DNA of 36,062 nt from Hyphomicrobiales bacterium. Lineage in GTDB: Bacteria > Pseudomonadota > Alphaproteobacteria > Rhizobiales > Aestuariivirgaceae. Positions 33,801-36,062 of the stretch are shown here, one piece after another; position 1 is the stretch's first letter; every line of letters begins with the position of its first letter. The notes beneath the pieces were generated by a model. It worked only from the letters and a program-made list of their open reading frames with translations, was not told the DNA's origin and did no database searches. Both the position numbers and the translations under genes were made by a program. The stretch covers positions 1 to 36,062 of the forward strand of contig JANYHB010000007.1 of NCBI GenBank assembly GCA_025359265.1, given 5' to 3'.

Positions 33801-34506
33801 GGTGTTCTTGCGCACCGGTGAATATGAAGATGGTCGCTTGGGCGAAATTTTCCTTGATATGAACAAGGAAGGCTCAGCGCTGCGTGCCTTTATCAACAAC
33901 TTTGCCATTTCAGTATCTCTTGGCCTGCAATATGGCGTGCCGCTGGAAGAATATGTGGATGCCTTCACCTTCACCAAGTTTGAACCTGCCGGCATTGTGC
34001 AAGGTAATGACTCAATCAAAAACGCCACGTCGATCCTGGATTATGTGTTCCGCGAATTGGCGGTGTCTTATCTCAGCCGTCATGACCTTGCGCATGTTGA
34101 ACCCTTGGATATGCATTTTGATGCGCATGCCAAGAACGAAGGCATGGAACAACAGAAACCTTCGGCTCCAGCCCAGCGCTTTGTGTCGAACGGCTTTGTG
34201 CGCCGCCAAAACCTGGCCAATGTGGTGATGATGCCGCAGCAGGCCGCAGCCTCTTCGCCCGCTCATGCCTTGCAAATGCGCGTGGGCGATAGTGTGGGCG
34301 CACCTTTGGCCGCCGTTGGTTTAACAGAAGCGCCAGTGATGGCTTATGAAGCATCCAAGCCGGTGAGAGCCATGGATCAACGCGCCCAGGCCCGGATGAA
34401 AGGCTATGAAGGCGATAGTTGTGGCGAATGCGGCAACTTCACCATGGTGCGCAACGGCACGTGTCTGAAGTGTGATACCTGTGGCAACACGAGTGGCTGT
34501 TCGTAA
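30832..34506 (+). CDS. nrdJ: vitamin B12-dependent (class II) ribonucleotide reductase
   Basis: 1224 residues from the ATG at 30832, with AAGGGA 10 nt upstream; an in-frame ATG at 30718 would add 38 residues that look like untranslated leader. It reduces ribonucleotides to deoxyribonucleotides using adenosylcobalamin as radical source, without oxygen dependence. Active site: N474-P-C476-S-E478 (thiyl Cys 476), with the redox pair C199 (ACFIQS) and C487 ([10 protein letters not shown]). Other family sequence: [45 protein letters not shown]. The C-terminal tail has C1197-x2-C1200 and C1211-x2-C1214-x2-C1217, a zinc-like, disulfide-shuttling end typical of the long alphaproteobacterial NrdJ. A terminator follows. 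Confidence 0.97.
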   Translation: MRIERHYTKAGQDAYAGLDFRVGVSEIKNPDGSIVFRLADIEVPASWSQVATDILAQKYFRKAGVPKALKRFEEESVPSWLWRSIPDEEALTGLTAKERITGERSAKQVFNRLAGTWTYWGWKGKYFSTEEDARAFYDEMCFMLATQKCAPNSPQWFNTGLHWAYGIDGPAQGHHYVDFETGKLTKSKTAYEHPQPHACFIQSVSDDLVNEGGIMDLWVREARLFKYGSGTGSNFSMLRGEGEKLSGGGKSSGLMSFLKIGDRAAGAIKSGGTTRRAAKMVVVDVDHPDVENYVEWKVKEEQKVAALVTGSKIVKKHLTAIMKACVNCEGPGGDCFEIEKNPALKRAVKDARRNQVSDNYIKRVIQFAKQGYTEIEFDTYDSDWDGEAYRTVSGQNSNNSVRVTDEFLGAVEKDGDWNLVGRTNGKIFKTLKARELWDKIGHAAWASADPGIQFHTTINDWHTCIGSGEIRASNPCSEYMFLDDTACNLASLNLLQFRNVATGKFNIAAYEHATRLWTVVLEISVLMAQFPSKEIARLSYEYRTLGLGFANIGGLLMTAGIPYDSHEGRAICAAISAIMTGIAYATSAEMAAEHGPFLGFAKNREHMLRVMRNHRRAAYGAAVGYENLHVAPVPLDEAELSEKSLALAARKAWDKAVELGEAHGYRNAQATVVAPTGTIGLVMDCDTTGIEPDFALVKFKKLAGGGYFKIINQAVPEALRTLGYNADQIETIINYAVGHGSLADSPTLNHAQLKAKGFGDEQIERIEGGLASAFDIKFVFNKWAIGEDFCENVLKLTDVQLNDFSFDMLAHLGFSRADIDKANIHVCGAMTLEGAPGLKDDHLPVFDCANACGRIGKRYLSVESHIRMMAASQPFISGAISKTINMPNEATVEECSAAYMMSWKLGVKANALYRDGSKLSQPLSSQLLADNDDESEDVVETLTAKSMPARVETVVEKIIERIIERVAGHQEKLPGRRKGYTQKAKIGGHTVFLRTGEYEDGRLGEIFLDMNKEGSALRAFINNFAISVSLGLQYGVPLEEYVDAFTFTKFEPAGIVQGNDSIKNATSILDYVFRELAVSYLSRHDLAHVEPLDMHFDAHAKNEGMEQQKPSAPAQRFVSNGFVRRQNLANVVMMPQQAAASSPAHALQMRVGDSVGAPLAAVGLTEAPVMAYEASKPVRAMDQRAQARMKGYEGDSCGECGNFTMVRNGTCLKCDTCGNTSGCS

Positions 34507-34533
34507 GGCACCATTTATACTCCAATGAACCAC

Positions 34534-34566
34534 AAGGCCGGGAGCAATCCCGGCCTTTGCTTTTTT
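34534..34566 (+). terminator. Rho-independent terminator of nrdJ
   Basis: A perfect 10-bp stem AAGGCCGGGA / TCCCGGCCTT closed by a GCAA tetraloop (34534-34557) is followed by TGC and six T residues. It starts 28 nt after the nrdJ stop codon. Strong canonical terminator. Confidence 0.93.
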
Positions 34567-34830
34567 ACTTCTGCCGCCGCCATTCAACGCGAGAAGACGG
34601 CGAAGAATCGATCTCGTCAATGCAAGATCAACACCGCCAAAAAGCAGAATCAAGAGAAGATTGGCCTCCCCTTTGCGTCATTTCAGCGTTTCATCATGAA
34701 AGAATCTGTGCAAAACATCCAGCAGCGTAGCGTCCGCAATTTGATTGACAGGCAAGCTGCATTTTATTTTAATTTCATCCGTACACAGATTAATCAATTT
34801 AACCTGAATGCTACATAGGTTTTATAACTT

Positions 34831-34859
34831 TTGCATTTAATCCGTCTACGGACTATATT
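34831..34859 (+). promoter_or_regulatory. candidate promoter of the Lys/Ala peptide transcript
   Basis: TTGCAT (34831-34836), 17-nt spacer, TATATT (34854-34859). The spacer contains the inverted repeat TCCGT-CT-ACGGA (34841-34852), positioned like an operator. The transcript would start near 34866, about 200 nt before the peptide ATG, and run to the terminator at 35174-35205. Confidence 0.45.
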
Positions 34860-34865
34860 GCAACT

Positions 34866-35066
34866 TGCAGATTCGTTTCCAACTTGTTAACCAAACGCAT
34901 CCTAGATACCAGATGTTGTCGGCATATTGCCGAATCACACAATGAGGTTCACAAGACAGTCCAGTTACGGGCAAAAATAAAAAAATATTTTTGTTGATGC
35001 GCGTACAAAGTCAGTCTGGCCCGCGTTGTGGGGCATAACAAAATCATATCCTTATGGAGATATACT
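34866..35066 (+). other. leader of the Lys/Ala peptide gene with two hairpins
   Basis: About 200 nt without a convincing ORF. It contains the 15-bp dyad TCGGCA-TAT-TGCCGA (34919-34933) and an A/T hairpin with perfect arms CAAAAATA (34972-34979) and TATTTTTG (34986-34993). Just before the gene, ATATC and GATAT (35046-35063) could form a small stem that presents the GGAG ribosome binding site in its loop. The region from 34568 to 34830 shows no supported gene. Confidence 0.35.
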
Positions 35067-35144
35067 ATGGCTGCTAAAAAAGCTGCGAAGAAGACCGCCA
35101 AGAAGGCTGCTAAGAAAGTCGCAAAGAAGGCAAAGAAGAAGTAA
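35067..35144 (+). CDS. 25-residue Lys/Ala-rich histone H1-tail-like peptide
   Basis: Too short for ordinary gene finders, but well supported. The ATG at 35067 has GGAG (35056-35059) with a 7-nt spacer. The frame ends with TAA at 35142-35144, and a Rho-independent terminator follows 29 nt later. The product has 13 Lys and 9 Ala of 25 residues, built from five tetrads of the form xAKK (x = Ala, Ala, Thr, Ala, Val) plus a final AKKK, with no acidic or aromatic residue. This composition matches the C-terminal tails of histone H1-like bacterial proteins, so binding to DNA or RNA is the first guess. Synonymous codons vary between repeats (GCT, GCG, GCC, GCA), arguing against simple repeat slippage. 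Confidence 0.72.
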   Translation: MAAKKAAKKTAKKAAKKVAKKAKKK

Positions 35145-35173
35145 CTTTCTTCTCTCAGTTTCAAAACTGAATC

Positions 35174-35205
35174 AAACCCCGGTGGCCCTTAGCCCCGGGG
35201 TTTTT
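35174..35205 (+). terminator. Rho-independent terminator of the Lys/Ala peptide gene
   Basis: Nine-bp stem AAACCCCGG (35174-35182) / CCGGGGTTT (35195-35203) with a 12-nt loop; the T-run is TTTTT, partly in the stem. It starts 30 nt after the peptide stop codon. Confidence 0.85.
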
Positions 35206-35232
35206 GGTTGATGGCGAAGCGATGCACCGCCT

Positions 35233-35256
35233 CCCTCCGACGCTAGCGTCGGAGGG
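35233..35256. repeat. 24-bp perfect palindrome next to the L,D-transpeptidase stop
   Basis: Two 12-bp arms, CCCTCCGACGCT and its exact reverse complement, meet with no spacer around a GCTAGC centre. The element directly abuts the minus-strand stop codon (35257-35259). There is no T-run on the minus strand, so it is not a standard terminator. It could be a short dispersed palindromic repeat, a protein-binding site or an mRNA 3'-end stabiliser. Confidence 0.7.
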
Positions 35257-35865
35257 CTACTGATAAACCCAAACCTTCGCGCCCACCTTCGTGCGTTCAT
35301 AAAGGTCAATCACATCGGCATTCATCATGCGGATGCAGCCGGATGAAACAGCGCCGCCGATAGACGCCTCATTGTTGGTGCCATGAATGCGGTACATGCG
35401 TCCGCCCAGATACATGGCGCGCGCACCCAATGGATTGCCGGGCCCACCGTCCATATGCGGTGGAATAATGTGGCCCACTTTGGCCTCTCGCGTGATCATC
35501 TCTGGCGGCGGAGTCCAGCCCGGCCATTCAGCTTTGGCCACAATGCGTGATGTGCCACCCCACTGAAAGCCCTCGCGGCCCACCCCCACCGCATAGCGCA
35601 TCGCTTCGCCTTTGCCGGTCACAAAAAACAAGGCGCGTTCTGGAGTTCGCACGATGATGGAACCTGTTGGATATTGCTCTTCTGACCAACGCACCATCTC
35701 ACGGTGTGAGCCGCCGGAGAGCGCCATCTCTTGGGGTTGAACAATTTGATGGCGTGGCGCGGTGTTGAAGATGCAATCCAGAATGTTTTTGCAGCGATCC
35801 GATGTGGCGGCATTGGCGCCCGTGGATGAAAGCAGCAGCGATGCAGCGAGAATGATTTTACGCAT
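35257..35865 (-). CDS. L,D-transpeptidase (YkuD domain), exported
   Basis: 202 residues from the ATG at 35865, which opens directly on a signal peptide (RKIILAASLLLSSTGANA). An ATG at 35892 would add nine residues and has no ribosome binding site. The YkuD catalytic domain ends with H161-GTNN...SIGGAVSSG-C177-IRM, holding the catalytic His and Cys; it then closes with KVGAKVWVYQ. These enzymes make 3-3 cross-links in peptidoglycan or attach proteins to it. It is near the C-terminus as in short single-domain family members. It lies 53 nt downstream of aspS on the same strand. Confidence 0.92.
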   Translation of the reverse strand: MRKIILAASLLLSSTGANAATSDRCKNILDCIFNTAPRHQIVQPQEMALSGGSHREMVRWSEEQYPTGSIIVRTPERALFFVTGKGEAMRYAVGVGREGFQWGGTSRIVAKAEWPGWTPPPEMITREAKVGHIIPPHMDGGPGNPLGARAMYLGGRMYRIHGTNNEASIGGAVSSGCIRMMNADVIDLYERTKVGAKVWVYQ

Positions 35866-35918
35866 GAACAAACCCCGGTCGAAGCCGCCCATCTAAGCAA
35901 ACAAATCTTAATCCAGCA

Positions 35919-36062
35919 TTACGGCGTTTTGGTTTCCGACACGTTCAAACGGATGTGAAGTTCGCGCAATTGCTTGGGCGATGGATCAGACGGCGCACCC
36001 ATCAGCAAATCCTGCGCCTGCTGGTTCATCGGGAACAAAGTGATCTCGCGCAAATTGGTTAC
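35919..36062 (-). CDS. aspS: aspartyl-tRNA synthetase, C-terminal 47 residues (cut by window edge)
   Basis: An open minus-strand frame from the right edge to TAA at 35921-35919. The peptide contains [20 protein letters not shown] and then [14 protein letters not shown], the characteristic C-terminal end of bacterial AspRS (the FP.....QDLMMGAPS motif followed by LRELHI). The catalytic core lies outside the window. Confidence 0.88.
   Translation of the reverse strand, partial: VTNLREITLFPMNQQAQDLLMGAPSDPSPKQLRELHIRLNVSETKTP

Noticed and set aside
34525-34818. 97-codon plus-strand ORF after nrdJ
   Set aside because: It begins inside the nrdJ terminator hairpin, has no ribosome binding site, and its amino-acid sequence has no coherent domain.
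1-36062. CRISPR arrays, tRNA/rRNA genes, insertion sequences, prophage genes
   Set aside because: No regularly spaced repeats, RNA gene signatures, transposase or phage protein sequence was recognised anywhere in the window.

Overview
The window reads as a piece of an alphaproteobacterial chromosome, most likely Hyphomicrobiales-like. The gene content and order point that way: amidase / rne / M48 peptidase / DsbA-like / aroQ / accB / accC / aat, followed by DUF2155, MlaD and an NDUFA12-type complex I subunit; an RNase E with a long insertion in its S1 domain; a bactofilin; a class II B12-dependent ribonucleotide reductase; and a CtrA-type TTAAC-N6-TTAAC site. No phage, insertion sequence, CRISPR array, rRNA or tRNA gene was recognised. 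Species cannot be named from sequence alone.

Layout. Positions 1-7111 are envelope and translation genes: an AsmA/DUF3971 protein (cut by the left edge), a bactofilin, prfB with an intact programmed +1 frameshift site, penicillin-binding protein 1A and an N-acetylmuramoyl-L-alanine amidase. Positions 7602-15248 form a plus-strand housekeeping run: rne, periplasmic M48 protease, DsbA-like oxidoreductase, aroQ, accB, accC, aat. Positions 15270-18700 run on the minus strand: a DedA/PAP2-like/LssY fusion whose PAP2 catalytic residues are missing, then NDUFA12, MlaD and DUF2155.

Positions 18791-30327 are the accessory and most interesting region. A minus-strand, translationally coupled set (lysR, mttB-like 1, pseudouridine kinase, pseudouridine-5'-phosphate glycosidase) diverges from a plus-strand set (mttB-like 2, an 8-Cys Fe-S protein, a BHMT-like homocysteine S-methyltransferase, a GFA-type protein, then a small ORF, an MFS exporter and a Gfo/Idh/MocA oxidoreductase). 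The two sets share a short control region with a large nested inverted repeat. I infer a one-carbon/methyl-group catabolic module built on MttB-superfamily methyltransferases. Its substrate is unknown, and it carries no corrinoid protein or activase of its own.

Positions 30328-36062 hold nrdJ, with a promoter region carrying two NrdR-like boxes around a CtrA-type site and a long structured leader. Next comes a free-standing gene for a 25-residue Lys/Ala peptide resembling a histone H1 tail, with its own promoter, ribosome binding site and terminator. The window ends with an L,D-transpeptidase and the 3' end of aspS.
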